Position numbers and translations under genes: made by a program. A stretch of DNA of 64,000 nucleotides from Dichetophora obliterata (Eukaryota > Arthropoda > Insecta > Diptera > Sciomyzidae). Positions 32,822-43,800 of this stretch are shown here, one piece after another; positions within the stretch are counted from its first letter, which is position 1; each line of letters starts with the position of its first letter. The DNA lies in NCBI GenBank assembly GCA_963920525.1, contig OY986436.1, forward strand, positions 183,085,496 to 183,149,495, in the 5' to 3' direction. Below the pieces are notes generated by a model that was not told the DNA's origin, made no database searches, and saw nothing but the letters and a program-made list of their open reading frames with translations.

Positions 32822-34855
32822 TTATATGTGATGATAATCATAAAAGCAACTTTTTTCAGAAGTTAAACATAAATTAATCTTACACTTTGAGCAAAACATC
32901 CTTGTTTGTCCAGAGCAGTTTGGCAGCTTGCATCTTCCTTTTTTGTCCATAGTAGTCCAATGATCGATCATGTCTAGTCTGGTGTCTTTGGGTGGAGCTG
33001 GTTGCACATTCGGCTTCCGACGTTTTTCTTCGATTTCCTTTTCAAGAGGTGGACGACCACGCACAGGAGCAGCTTTTGTATTGCATGAAAACAATGCATC
33101 AGCTACCTCCAACTTAAAATCCACCAATCTCATATCTGATTTTTTTTTATCTTTGTTTATTCTCCTGTGTAGAAGCCAGGCATTTACACAAGTCATGTCA
33201 AGAAGATGATAAAATAGGCGGTGTGTCCACTTTCGGCTTTTCATTAATATTTTGTGGCGGCCCATCGAGCTGTCCATTAAATCCACACCGCCCATATGAC
33301 AGTTATAATCTTTTATGATTTGTGGACAAGGAATATTTTTGACAGATTTTTCCTTTTTGTCAAATCGCTTCACTGTTAAAGGTTGCGTCTGCGCATTATT
33401 GGTGTCAATTATCGGTTTAGTCCCAACGTAAGTGGAAACCAGATTAACAATTCTGTTTTCTTTCCATGAAAGTGTTGTTACATCGACACCATAGATATTG
33501 GAAATAAATTCCTGACTCGAACCACGTTCAAATTTCAACATTACTTTCTTCTCATCGGGGAGCTTGCAATTTTTAATCCTATTGCGTGTGATAGTACCTA
33601 TAGCTAGTATACCCTGTGTTCTCAAATATACTAATAATGGAACTGTTGTATAAAAATTGTCAAAGTATACTATATGGTTTAAGAAACGAGGAACTTCACG
33701 AAGCAATCTGACAACTATATTTGCAGAGGATTGTAGATCAGGTTCTTCTTCAGCAATCATCTCAAAAGATCCGGTATACACTTCAAATTTGTAAGCGTAA
33801 CCTAAAGTATCACACATTACATAAAATTTAAAGCCCCATTTTTTAGGTTTATTTGGCAAGTATTATTTCATATAGCTTCCAATTTTTGTGGAGCACATTT
33901 GCTCATCCACACACAATCTGTCTAGTTTTGGTACACTGCCAAAAGTTATATTTAGAGCATCAATAACTGGTCGGATAAGGTAAAGCCTATCGCGAGTAGG
34001 ATCAGTTTGAGCAGGTTGTTCAGCTTTATCATTAAAATGGAGTACTTCCCGAATTTTTTCAAATCGTCTCCTGGTCATTTGATTTTTTATAACATCTACG
34101 CAACGGTGATTATTTTCTGACCAATAGTCTCTCGAGTTTGGAAGCTTATGATACGTCATATAGAAGAGAATTCCGATAAATTTACGCAGGTCGAAAACAT
34201 TGAAGCTGAATGCTTTGTCTATTCCGGCATATTTTAAAGTCTCTTCAACAATATGTTCCTCCAAAGTCCGTGGAAACAAATAGCACCAAACTTTGTATGG
34301 AGTTTCCAAATTCTTTATATTGCCTGGAAGACTACTATCACCTCCAAATCGAACTTGTTGGTCATTAAACTGCAGATTACCCTTCTTCCATAAAACCCTT
34401 TCAAATTCAGAAGATTTGGGATTTATTATAACATCACGAAACTCGGAAGCAAAAGAGCTCCAAATGTTTGTATGACTGACCGCGTTACAGGTTTGTGAAA
34501 CAGAAGTTGATGGTGTCAAATCAAACGAATCCGTTTGAACCTCTGTCGACAATCCCTGATCATTATCGTCGTTTATCATTTTGAGAAAAGAACTATGTAC
34601 GGATGCATTCAGATCAATCTCATCCTCAGTCTCATCGTCGGTATAATTTTCGTTGATAATCAAAGGCATGCTACCTGCGCCTTGGAAATTATCCAAAATT
34701 TTATTTTTTTTTCCTAATGGATTTACATAAAACTCATCACTATCAGAATCGCTATTATCAGTGCTATTGTAAGAAATATCTTCGCTATTGCACAATAACT
34801 CGCACACTTCTTCATCAGTCATATTGACTCTACCAACCCTTGTAAAACTTGACAT
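32822..34855 (-). pseudogene. piggyBac transposase with a single nonsense codon
   Basis: Encodes a piggyBac-family transposase, which excises and inserts TTAA-flanked DNA through a DDD RNase H-like core. The frame runs 677 codons from ATG 34855 to a stop at 32822 and is interrupted once, by TAA at 33863-33865 (codon 331), between SYMK and YLPNKPKKWGF; relatives have Gln or a similar residue there, and CAA to TAA would explain it. Visible are an acidic N-terminus (NSTDNSDSDSDEFY), catalytic Asp at about 317 (CVDEQM), 399 (VYFDNFYT) and 525 (MGGVDLMDSSMG), and a C-terminal cysteine-rich domain (CKLPNCSGQTRMFCSKCK). No other frameshift or stop was seen. This suggests recent loss or readthrough. 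Confidence 0.92.
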
Positions 34856-35056
34856 GACTCTTTTAAAAAAAAAAATAAAGTTTTAAAAATACGTTCATAT
34901 ATAATTTAGAAATATTTATAGTATTACCAATTATCAGTATTTTCTCAAAAAAAAATGAACCTGCTCCTTCAAAGCATAAAGCGTAAATGAAAATGAACAC
35001 AAATACAGTGCAAATTCAAAAGCAAACAAATGTAAAATTTGTGGGGCAATGCTCAT

Positions 35057-35074
35057 TGTATCTTTAAAGATACA
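35057..35074. promoter_or_regulatory. piggyBac B subterminal palindrome, right internal
   Basis: TGTATCTTTAAAGATACA, a perfect 18-bp palindrome, about 349 bp from the right terminal repeat, in a block inverted relative to the left copy. Confidence 0.6.
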
Positions 35075-35402
35075 ACCATTTAATGACGCCTATTGGCCGG
35101 GTTTGGAAAATAATTGTTTTAAAACTTTTTGGATCACTACTAGATAAATCATTACACTGCCCAATATTTTTTTTTTTACCTCAATTAGAACCCTGATCTG
35201 AGATTTTACACGGTAAATAATTGGTTTTATTTAAATCTGCTCCATTTTATTTTTTCAACTTTTATCTTCAATTAAAGGAAAAGTTTGACAAATTTTTACA
35301 TAAATATATTTTTCAATAAAGTGTTTGGTTCTTCTTAATGCGCTTTTGCAGTTTAAATTATATTTTAAATCAAAATAAAAGCGTGCGAATTTTTTTAATG
35401 GT

Positions 35403-35420
35403 TGTATCTTAAAAGATACC
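35403..35420. promoter_or_regulatory. piggyBac B palindrome at right tip
   Basis: TGTATCTTAAAAGATACC two bases from the right 13-bp terminal repeat. The left tip has no equivalent, giving the asymmetric ends typical of piggyBac. Confidence 0.6.
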
Positions 35421-36150
35421 AGGAGCATTTAAGGGTTAATGCGACATTAACTAAATTGTGTTGATAAAGCAGGTCTCCCTAATTTAGGAAATTTATTATC
35501 ATATTAATTTTTGTTAGATTATTTTTGTTTATAGTTAAACATTTAAACATTACTTTAAAATTGGGTTATTTTTCAAGTTTTTTGGGTGATTATTCATTTT
35601 ATTTCTTTGAGACACTACGCTGTCTACATTTCTTCTGGAAATAATTCTCTTTTAAATAGGCGGCCTTGCGCCGCTGCTTAGGGATTACAACCCTCAATAA
35701 GTCCAACACCGGCTTCGCTGTCTACAGCACTTCTGGATATAATTATCTTTTAAAAAAAGGCGATTTTTTTGATTTTGAAACATTGTTTGAATTTTGGTTA
35801 TTTTTAATTTTTTTTGGGTGATTTTTCATTTAATTTTTTGGGTCATATTTCATTTGGGTGATTTTTCATTTTCTTTAAAAAAGTTTTGGGTGATTTTTCA
35901 TATTTTTGGGCGATTTTTCATTTTATTTTTTGGGCCATTTTTCATTTCATTTTGGGCCATTTTCCATTTGGGTGATTTTTCATTTTTTTTGGGCAATTTT
36001 CATTGGGCGATTTTTCTTAGTGCGAAAGAAATAAACTTTGTTTTATACGGGTAGATGTATTTATTATACTTTTAAAATTCAAACTTTTGTTAAAATTTTT
36101 CAACTTTTGTTGTTTGAATTTGTTGCTCATTTTTGCTGGCACTTTTCTTA

Positions 36151-36342
36151 TGGCGTTTTCGTTACTCGAAAAAATGTTGCATTTTTTCTGCCCTCTTTCT
36201 GCCATTTTTGAGAAATCTGAATTTTTTTCTTCTTTTGAGGAAGAAAAGAAATTTAAGGGGTCACTATTTTTATTCTCAAGAGGGCAGAATTTCCAAAAAG
36301 GGCAGAAAAAATGTTGCATTTTTTCGAGAAACGAAAACGCCA
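36151..36342. mobile_element. MITE, 192 bp, TTA duplication
   Basis: TTA at 36148-36150 and 36343-36345. Long near-perfect inverted arms begin TGGCGTTTTCGTTACTCG and continue through AAAAAATGTTGCATTTTTTC to TGCCCT. Overlapping open frames here are hairpin artefacts, not genes. TTA duplication fits PIF/Harbinger. Confidence 0.82.
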
Positions 36343-36789
36343 TTATATTCATATTGAGTTAAGCTCTCACTACTCTCACAATATTAAATTTTAATATTTT
36401 TTCTCTATTATGGAGGATTAAAAGAATTTTAAGTAACATGTAATTTTTCTGTCGTGGTCGACGTTTTGGTGAAAATATGAATTCCCATATCTTAAAAGTA
36501 GGTTATCAATTTGTAAATCAATTTGAACTACAAGCTAGTGGGCAAAATCAGGGCTTCAAAAGAGCTACTAGCAGGCCATCATATGGATTTTATAACCTTC
36601 CCCACTCATATCCAAGCCCATTAACTTTTTTATGAGAAACGAAAAAATTATGGCGACGCTAAAGAGGCCAGCTAGCCATTTGAGAATCTTTTGAGAATAC
36701 ATGTTAAGAAAAAAGTATTATAAACATTAATTTAAACTTAGTTTAAAATATATTATAAACATCTTCTGACCTGAACCCACTTCCTCTCG

Positions 36790-37060
36790 TGTGCTGGGCC
36801 GGCATCTTATCCGCTCTTCTACCCCAGTTGTTAACAAAGTTTAGCTTACTTTGCGTTATAACAAATGCAAGTAAGCATTCGGGGACGAGGGTTCGATTAC
36901 CAGCTCGCACAAAAAATGTTGTTTGTTTTATTTTAAATTTAGTTTTTTTCCCTAATTTTTCAAAGAAAACTATAAGAAAAGGCTAAGAATTTGTTTATAT
37001 AAAAGTTTTCATATAATGTGATATGTAAGCAGATAGAATTCGGGGACGTGATTTCGTGAG
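36790..37060 (+). repeat. degenerate tRNA-like/SINE-related direct repeats
   Basis: ATTCGGGGACGAGGGTTCGATTACC at about 36877 includes a B-box-like GGGTTCGATTACC and CCAGCTCGCAC, like the SINE at 87-432. A related ATTCGGGGACGTGATTTCGTG recurs at about 37037. The A box is not convincing. Confidence 0.35.
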
Positions 37061-37374
37061 TTCGGACAAAATAAACAAACACTTTTTTGGCCTTATTTTT
37101 ATATATAGTTTTTTTTTTAAATTTTACTCTTTATATAAAATTTTTCTAAATTTTTTTAAAAATTTCTTCTTGTGAAATTGTATGAGTAGTCTCAGAGTAA
37201 GGTAGGCCTTACAATAGCTCTCATCAATGCAGCGATCATGGAATGTTAGTATATTTTCATATTCATTTATTTATCAATGGAATAATAATTTCCTTAATGA
37301 CTAGATATTAAATATGTATATAAATAAGTTTATGATAAAAAATACTATGTTGAACATTAATAAATTGAAGATAA

Positions 37375-37632
37375 TTAATTAAATATCTTAAATACTAAGA
37401 AATCTATATAATGCAAATTTGATAAATTATTAAATACTCGCAAAGCTCTAGCTATTGGAGAATTGGAAGCATAAATTCTTCTATGAAGTCGAATATAGAA
37501 TTTTGCACTATATCTTAGCATTCTAGAGAGAACATTAAAGCTTATTTGCTCCAGAAGGTATAAGAAATCCGTGCTGCCAGAAATAATATTATAAACAAAA
37601 AAAAAGGGGCTGAAGAGTCCATCGATTTTCAA
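37375..37632 (-). pseudogene. LINE reverse transcriptase C-terminal fragment
   Basis: An open frame of 85 residues reads NIISGSTDFLYLLEQISFNV, then FYIRLHRRIYASNSPIARAL, then RVFNNLSNL. This matches the extreme C-terminal blocks of Jockey/CR1-like RTs (LLxxxxFNVPxRxxR, then FHRTNYxxNxPIxRxL), visible also in the RTs at 14100-14300 and 16100-16300. It is an isolated 3' fragment without an upstream RT palm. Confidence 0.7.
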
Positions 37633-37930
37633 GAGATTTTAAGTTAATAAGGTTACATCGAACATCATAGGAGGAAAAAGGTTCAGTAAAATGAAAAGAA
37701 CAAAGTGCAAACCTTAGGAATATACGCCAATAATAGAACTACTAGCATGCCTTCTTATGCCTAGCCCTAGCTTAATTGCCAACTGGGGATTTTAATATGT
37801 TTATAACGCCATCAATGTTTATAACACGTCAAATAGATTAGTAACGAGCTATCTAACGTCGAATGTTGTGTGTCTTGGCTTATGTCTTGGTTTTAAACCG
37901 AGCTCATCTAAAAGACAAGAAAATAAAATT

Positions 37931-39662
37931 AATCTTATATATTAATAAGCAAACATCAAATGTTGTCGTGCACTTTTTCGATATTAATTTTAGAATAAGG
38001 GCAATGAAACTTATATCATTCGAAAGGTACTGCGCCCCATATGTGCAGAAACATTTTAGATTTTAAATTTATGACTTCTGACCCGAAATATTGACGTTGA
38101 AAGTTTGTATTATTTTTAATAAGGAATCTCAGGGCTAAGAAGAGGTAGACTAATCAATGAGGTATCAAACAAAAGATCTGGCTGCACGGTATGATTACAT
38201 TTTAGATTGGTGACCTTCGACCTGCAATATGAGCGTAAAAAGAGCATTTATTAAATAAAAGCTAAAGTGTAACAGATAGAAGAATATAATATAAGAGGAA
38301 ATTTTAGACATTGATAAGGTGTGCAAAAAATACTTGCAACATTTTGCGTCATCTCTTACGGATACCCTACAATAAGCATTTTTTTTTATGTTAAAAGTGT
38401 GAATATATTTTGTGATGGTGAAATTTCTTACAAAAGCAAATTATGAAAAATTTCCGTTATTTTGACATGAAAATTATTGTGATAGCTCGAAAACTATAGA
38501 TGTTTTCAGTACAACGTATTTTTGTATAAAAAGTCGTTGGTTGAGGAATATAACGGCATACACAAGCTTTCTTGGTAATATTTTCCACGGATAGTGTGTT
38601 AAAAAAATCCCCTTAAAATGACATTAAAATTATTTAGATATCTCGAAAAATTTATATCTTCTCAGTACAACGTATTTCCTTGAAGCAAGACTGTCGCCTC
38701 AGAATGAGAAAAAAAAAACTATTGAAATTTCAAGTTTTTACTTTGCAAGCAAGTATCTCAGCCATGGTTTAATTGATTTTCAACAAATTTTCTTTGGCTG
38801 AAAGATCAATTAATTCACTTTGGTGAAGTAAGAAAAGATTTACCGTTATCTCACCAATTCAATATTTTATTTGGTTTTAAAAATACCTCTAAAATATTCA
38901 GTTTTTGCTCAAAAAATAGCTCAAACGTTATTGTTGTTGTAATTTTTTTTTCTTATAAAATTTTCTTTTTTCACACTCTTGAATACGACATATCATTTAT
39001 TGGCAAAAATTGCTTCATTTTGACACAAAACAGTTTCTATCATCGAAAATCATGAGCAACCCCTATGATTTTTTTGATGAAAATTAAATCTTTCAAAATG
39101 TTGATTTTACGTTTTTTACAAAGTTCTATAGCTCAAGAAATAATTTCTGTGAAAAAATACAATCTTTATTTTAAGTAAATATAGAAATATGCGTGGGAGA
39201 AACAGTTCTTCCGTGTTTCTGAACCGATTTTGATAATTTTTTTTAAAGAAATTAGAGTAGGTAGAAGAAGTTCACTGAATATTTTTGTGACCTTTGACCT
39301 GAAATATTAGCATTTAAAGATTATTTCTAAAGTAAAACCTTAACTATAAAAAATGGAAGAACATGGTGTAAGAGGAAATTTTCGACATTAATACAATGTA
39401 GGGAAAACATTTTTGTGTTATCTCTTACGGATACCCTACAATAAGCATTTTTTTATAGTACATTTTTTATTTTACAAATAGTAAATTCTGAAAAATTTTG
39501 ATATAAGAGTTATGACGATATCTCGAAAACTGTTGCTTTCTCTCGAAACTTAAGATTTTCTTAGTACAACACATTTTCTTAAAGCAAGGTCAATGCCTCA
39601 GAATGAGAAAAACAATTGAAATTTCAGAAAGTTGGTCGAATTTCGACCACAGGCGATGCTAG
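37931..39662 (+). mobile_element. Helitron-like element with hairpin 3' end
   Basis: The 3' end is secure: GGTCGAATTTCGACC (39634-39648), a 10-base spacer, CTAG (39659-39662), then T. The 5' end is a guess at TCTTATATATTAATAAGC (37931). The body is non-coding and contains phrases such as TACGGATACCCTACAATAAG and TATCTCGAAAACT that recur in the next copy. No Rep or helicase frame, so it is non-autonomous. Confidence 0.6.
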
Positions 39663-39696
39663 TACACATTTATTAGCTAATCAACAAACAAACGCG

Positions 39697-39790
39697 ATAT
39701 GCCTACGTGGCGTAGTGGGGAAAAAAAAGAGATCGAGAGGTAGCCAGTTCAAATTTCGATAGCGAGGAAATATTTTTGCAATTACAATTT
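39697..39790 (+). other. tRNA-like SINE head
   Basis: TGGCGTAGTGGGG (A box) and, ~35 bases on, CCAGTTCAAATTTC (B-box-like) at tRNA spacing just after the Helitron 3' end. The SINE body is not recognisable. Confidence 0.45.
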
Positions 39791-40149
39791 TATTGCTGGA
39801 ATAGACATAAGAAAAGCAACAAAATATATATATAAATATTCGTAGGCAAAATAGTTCGATACCATTTTCTTCCGTGTTTCTCAACCGATTTTGATAATTT
39901 TTTGTGACCTTTGACCTGATATATGAGCATTTACACAGGATTTCCTAAATAAAACATAAAATACAAGAAATGGAAGAACATGGTGTAAGAAAAAATGTCA
40001 GACATTTTTCGCTATCTCCTACGGATACCCTACAATAAGCACGTACGAATATAAATTGGAATGGTTAAATTTCTTACAAATATGCAGTATATTTTAAAAA
40101 ATGCCCGTTATTTTGATATTAAAATCGGGGACCGTACTGGTTATGGTTT

Positions 40150-40650
40150 TTATCAAAAAAATCAGATGTTAACAGTTATCATTTAACTTTTATTTTTTCC
40201 GACAAAAATATTAGTCGGATTAATCATTTTATGCCTTTTATTTTTTAGGGCAAAAATAACTGTTAGTTTTGTCTTTTATTTTTTAGTTCAAAAATAACAG
40301 TTATTATGTGCCTTTTATTTTTTCGGTCAAAAATATCAGGCAATTAGAATTTTTTTAAAGGCTGCTTGAAAGACAAAAAAAAAAGTTTAGTGTAATTTTC
40401 ATTGTCTCAGCAGCGCGCACATTTTGAGCTATTACACTTTTTTAGTTTTAATAGTATTTTATATAGTCAAGCGGTCTTTGAAAAAATACGTATTGCCTGA
40501 TATTTTTGACCGAAAAAATAAAAGGCACAAAATAAATGTTATTTTTGACTTACAAAATAAAAGTCAAAAGCAACAGTTATTTTTGCCCGAAAAAATAAAA
40601 GGCAAAAAATAACAGTTAAGTTTAACTTTTATAGTAACAGTCGAAAATGT
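40150..40650. mobile_element. foldback element with tandem ~40-bp units
   Basis: The left arm (40170-40345) and right arm (40490-40645) are inverted copies. Each is made of about four ~40-bp units of the type CTTTTATTTTTTNGGNCAAAA then ATAACAGTTA. The loop of ~145 bp is unique. It interrupts the last Helitron-like copy, whose sequence resumes near 40745. The structure resembles the FB-type element at 32032-36022 but the sequence differs. Confidence 0.65.
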
Positions 40651-40850
40651 AAAAGGCGTTTAATATTCTCGAAGCTGCTACCATTACGATTATATTGGTT
40701 TATTTAAAAAATTCCTCCGGCAACTTTTTCGTTATGCCTTTTTCACCTGATTAAAATATGATAATATCTGGAAAACTGTAGCTCTTCTCAGTACAACATA
40801 TTTTGGTATGAAAAGTTGTTGGTTAACACTGAGCGGCAAACTGAAAATAG

Positions 40851-43800
40851 GAATAGAGTCGTTTTTTCCTCTTTCTACGATCATCTAAAAACGTACTCGA
40901 TTTTATATCACAGTGTAGGTCAAAAGGTCAGAGTGAAGTCGAATTTAAACCACTGGTGAACTATAGTTCTTAGAAAACCATATCGCTTAAAAACCATGTC
41001 GCAAAAATCGAATGGTTTTTAAAATTTTCATCCAGGCAAATCAACGGAACGAGCCGTAAAAAGATTCGCTTCAAAAATCATTATTTATTTATTGGGGGAA
41101 ATAACAACGCAGGCTATGAAAATAAAAACTTTTATAAATTTGGTGCGTTTTTTACATATTATAGTCTTGTTTTTTTTTTTGCTGAAAAATATTAGCAAAC
41201 GTTTATCTAGACGAATTTTTGAAAAACTGAGCTTTGGACACCTTTTTAAGTGATACGTTTGAATGCGTTTTGCGTTTAACGCGTCAAGTATATAAAATCA
41301 AGCGAACCATTATATATCAAGAAATTTATTCCTTAATCTATTTTTAAGGTTTCCTTCTGCACATATTTTAGATTTTTTTCAGAAATTTAAACATAATACC
41401 TTTCTCTTTTTTTAAATATTTCAAACCATATCTTTAAATGAGCAAAGAAGAGCAGGTGACTTAATTAAATCTGAACGATGTTTCGACCTCTGACATTTGA
41501 TTGACTAATAGGTCGAGTCTAGCAAATAATCTATATCGAATACATCCATTTTACATGGTGCCAGTTTTTTATAATCAAAGAACATTTTTTAATCTTAAAT
41601 CGCTTGCATTTAACTTTAAATTTTTATAACACAGTCTTAAAGTGAATCAAGCTGAGCAACGTAGAAATGTTTTTGCAAGCAACTAAACGTTTTCGAAGTA
41701 ATGCCAATAAATTGATAAAAAAAAAAGTCATGAACATACATTGTTTTAAGTTATTACTCATATTTTGGCTGTTTGGATTTCTTGGTTTTTTATCCACGTT
41801 GTTGTAGCTATTTTTTGCACTAGCGGCAAAGTGTTTTTTGAATTCAACGACCGTAGAGCAGAAAACTTCAGCAGGCACGAAACATTAGATTCGCAAAGAA
41901 TAACTAATTAACACGCTTGTTAGCAAAAACAATGCTGACGGCGAGGAATCACCAGCAACAACAGCAGCGGACTTGAGTTAATACCACCGCTGCAAAAAGG
42001 TGGTGCCATTTTGACCGCATCTAACCAAACCGCTAATCAGTGGAAAGACAGTAAATAGCGTCAAAAGCGAACGTTACTATCAGCTAGAAACAGTTAAAAC
42101 TAATTATGTACCTACATATGTATGTGCGAAGCATAAAAATAAAAATATTTATGCAAAAGTGCAAAAGACTGTTCAATGCCTTTTGCTAAATTGTGTAGAT
42201 AAAAATGGTTAAAAATAGATAAAAACCATCATTTTATGACAGTCCGTACAAATTGTTAATGAAATACTATGGAAATAATGAAAATAAATATGCGGCACAA
42301 AAACGTAAACGTCGATTAATCAATGGCTCAAACAAGCAAACAACAAGTTCGTTGGTCGCTACGATGATTTGCCAAAGCCGCCTAAAAATGTTGAGCTATT
42401 TTACAATTTGAAAATGAATTTTCCACAGTTGTTTGCAGTTGTGTGTGTGTTTGTGAAACAAAAGCTGACAGTGAAAAGCTGTAGTTGCTGCATCACAGAC
42501 GAATTCCACAAAACAATGTTAGCCAAATTTTCCTAACTTGTCAACAGTTATTGAAAATATTTGTAAGCTAACACATTTGTAAATCAGTCTAACACAAAAC
42601 CGGCAATAAAAAATGTGGCAATATTTGACAAATCTTGTTGATTGACATGGTTTGACAAACATTGTGCAATAAACAAACAAAGATCAGGGTTGATTTTTTT
42701 TTCAGTTATAAAGTTTTCAGTCTTAATCTTTAAGCAAAGCAACGACCACAGTGAAATTTTAATGCTTTTACGCTTTGTAGAGTAGCTTAAGTTTGTCTTT
42801 TTTTTTTTGCTTTTTAGTAAACTTGTAAAAATTTTATACAAAGGTACTAATTAAACAGATAAGTTAAGCATTCTATTAAAAAATTGATCGAAATTTTTTG
42901 TGTGTTTTTAATAGAAAAATATTGTTATGTTGAACAAGAATTAACAGAATTATCTGTCATATTAAGCAAATTTTTTAGTAACACTTTTTATACATTTAAA
43001 AAAAAAAACCTTACTGTTAAAAACTGCACAGCAAATTTTGAATTTGTCAGCAATTTGCAGCAACGCGGGAAAGCCGGATATTTTCCTTTAATTTTCACTA
43101 AAAATTAGCCACAACTTTTTAACAACTTTTTCTTCTTCTTCTTTTTTACACTCCCTGGCAACAAGAGCGTTTTGTTTTCTTTTTTCTATTAAATTTCTGG
43201 TATTTTTTATTGCAACTCGTTGCTAACCATTTAAACCAAGTCAAGAAGTTTTTGCTTTACAGCTCTTTTTTTAAATTCTTAGCGTACCGTGTCGTCGTTG
43301 TTCTCGCTTAGCCGCTGAAGCAGTGTTTATCGCTTGAAATCTCGTCACTAACTAAAATCAGCTCAAAGCGTTGCGGCGCAGCGTAGCTGGGCTCAATTTA
43401 ACTGAGCGTGAAATAAACGACGTTAGTGATGAGTCGAGCTAGTGAGTGGCTGGAACCGAGTCTAACTATATTTAGTCGATTGCAATAAGGTTTTTGCTAA
43501 ACGAACTGCAGCAACAACTAGCCAAGACGCAGCAGCAAGTTCAAGTCTCAATGTTAGGCTATGCTAAGCGGTCTCGTTGCGTTCACTGCACTTGGCGCTC
43601 TAAGCCAAGTTAATTTATTGCTTGACTTGTTCGGCTTGCAGTGAGACAGTGTTTAGTTGAGAAGCTCTTTCTTGATATCTGGCCAGCCTGAGTTACAACT
43701 CGAACATGGCTCGACAGCGTAGTTTGAAGATTGGGTCTCTTCCAAGCCGGCTTTTGTATTGGCTTTCTTAAGTTCTTAGCTGAGTGTATGTTTTTCTTAA

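Larger units (their letters stand above)
32397..35435 (-). mobile_element. nearly intact piggyBac element B, 3039 bp
   Basis: Flanked by TTAA (32393-32396 and 35436-35439) with perfect 13-bp termini CCCTTAAATGCTC and GAGCATTTAAGGG. It encodes one transposase on the minus strand (32822-34855). The palindromic motif TGTATCTTAAAAGATACA occurs at 32528-32545, as the perfect palindrome TGTATCTTTAAAGATACA at 35057-35074, and at the right tip at 35403-35420 (last base C). The first two lie within an inverted ~28-bp block that includes the flanking TGCTCAT. Confidence 0.92.
32032..36022. mobile_element. foldback-type element interrupted by piggyBac B
   Basis: The left arm (32032-32396) and right arm (35440-36022) are inverted relatives. 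The outer tips are GCACTATGAAAAATCGCCC and GGGCGATTTTTCTTAGTGC. Next come tandem GGGCGATTTTTCATTTT-type units (several per arm), then a unique ~80-bp block with GCGAAGCCGGTGTTRGACTT and GAGGGTTGTAATCCCTMAGC in both arms. Long inverted repeats built of tandem units are the hallmark of Drosophila FB/Foldback elements. The piggyBac at 32397-35435 lies between the arms. Confidence 0.75.
38200..40850 (+). repeat. tandem, diverged copies of a Helitron-like unit
   Basis: ACGGATACCCTACAATAAGCA-type sequence occurs near 38352, 39425 and 40018. TTCCGTGTTTCTSAACCGAT occurs near 39211 and 39870. The order of blocks is the same in each copy. Spacing varies (~1070 and ~595 bp) because of indels and the foldback element in the last copy. 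Confidence 0.6.

Noticed and set aside
36017..36362. Several overlapping frames on both strands
   Set aside because: They are mirror images created by the inverted repeat of the MITE at 36151-36342.
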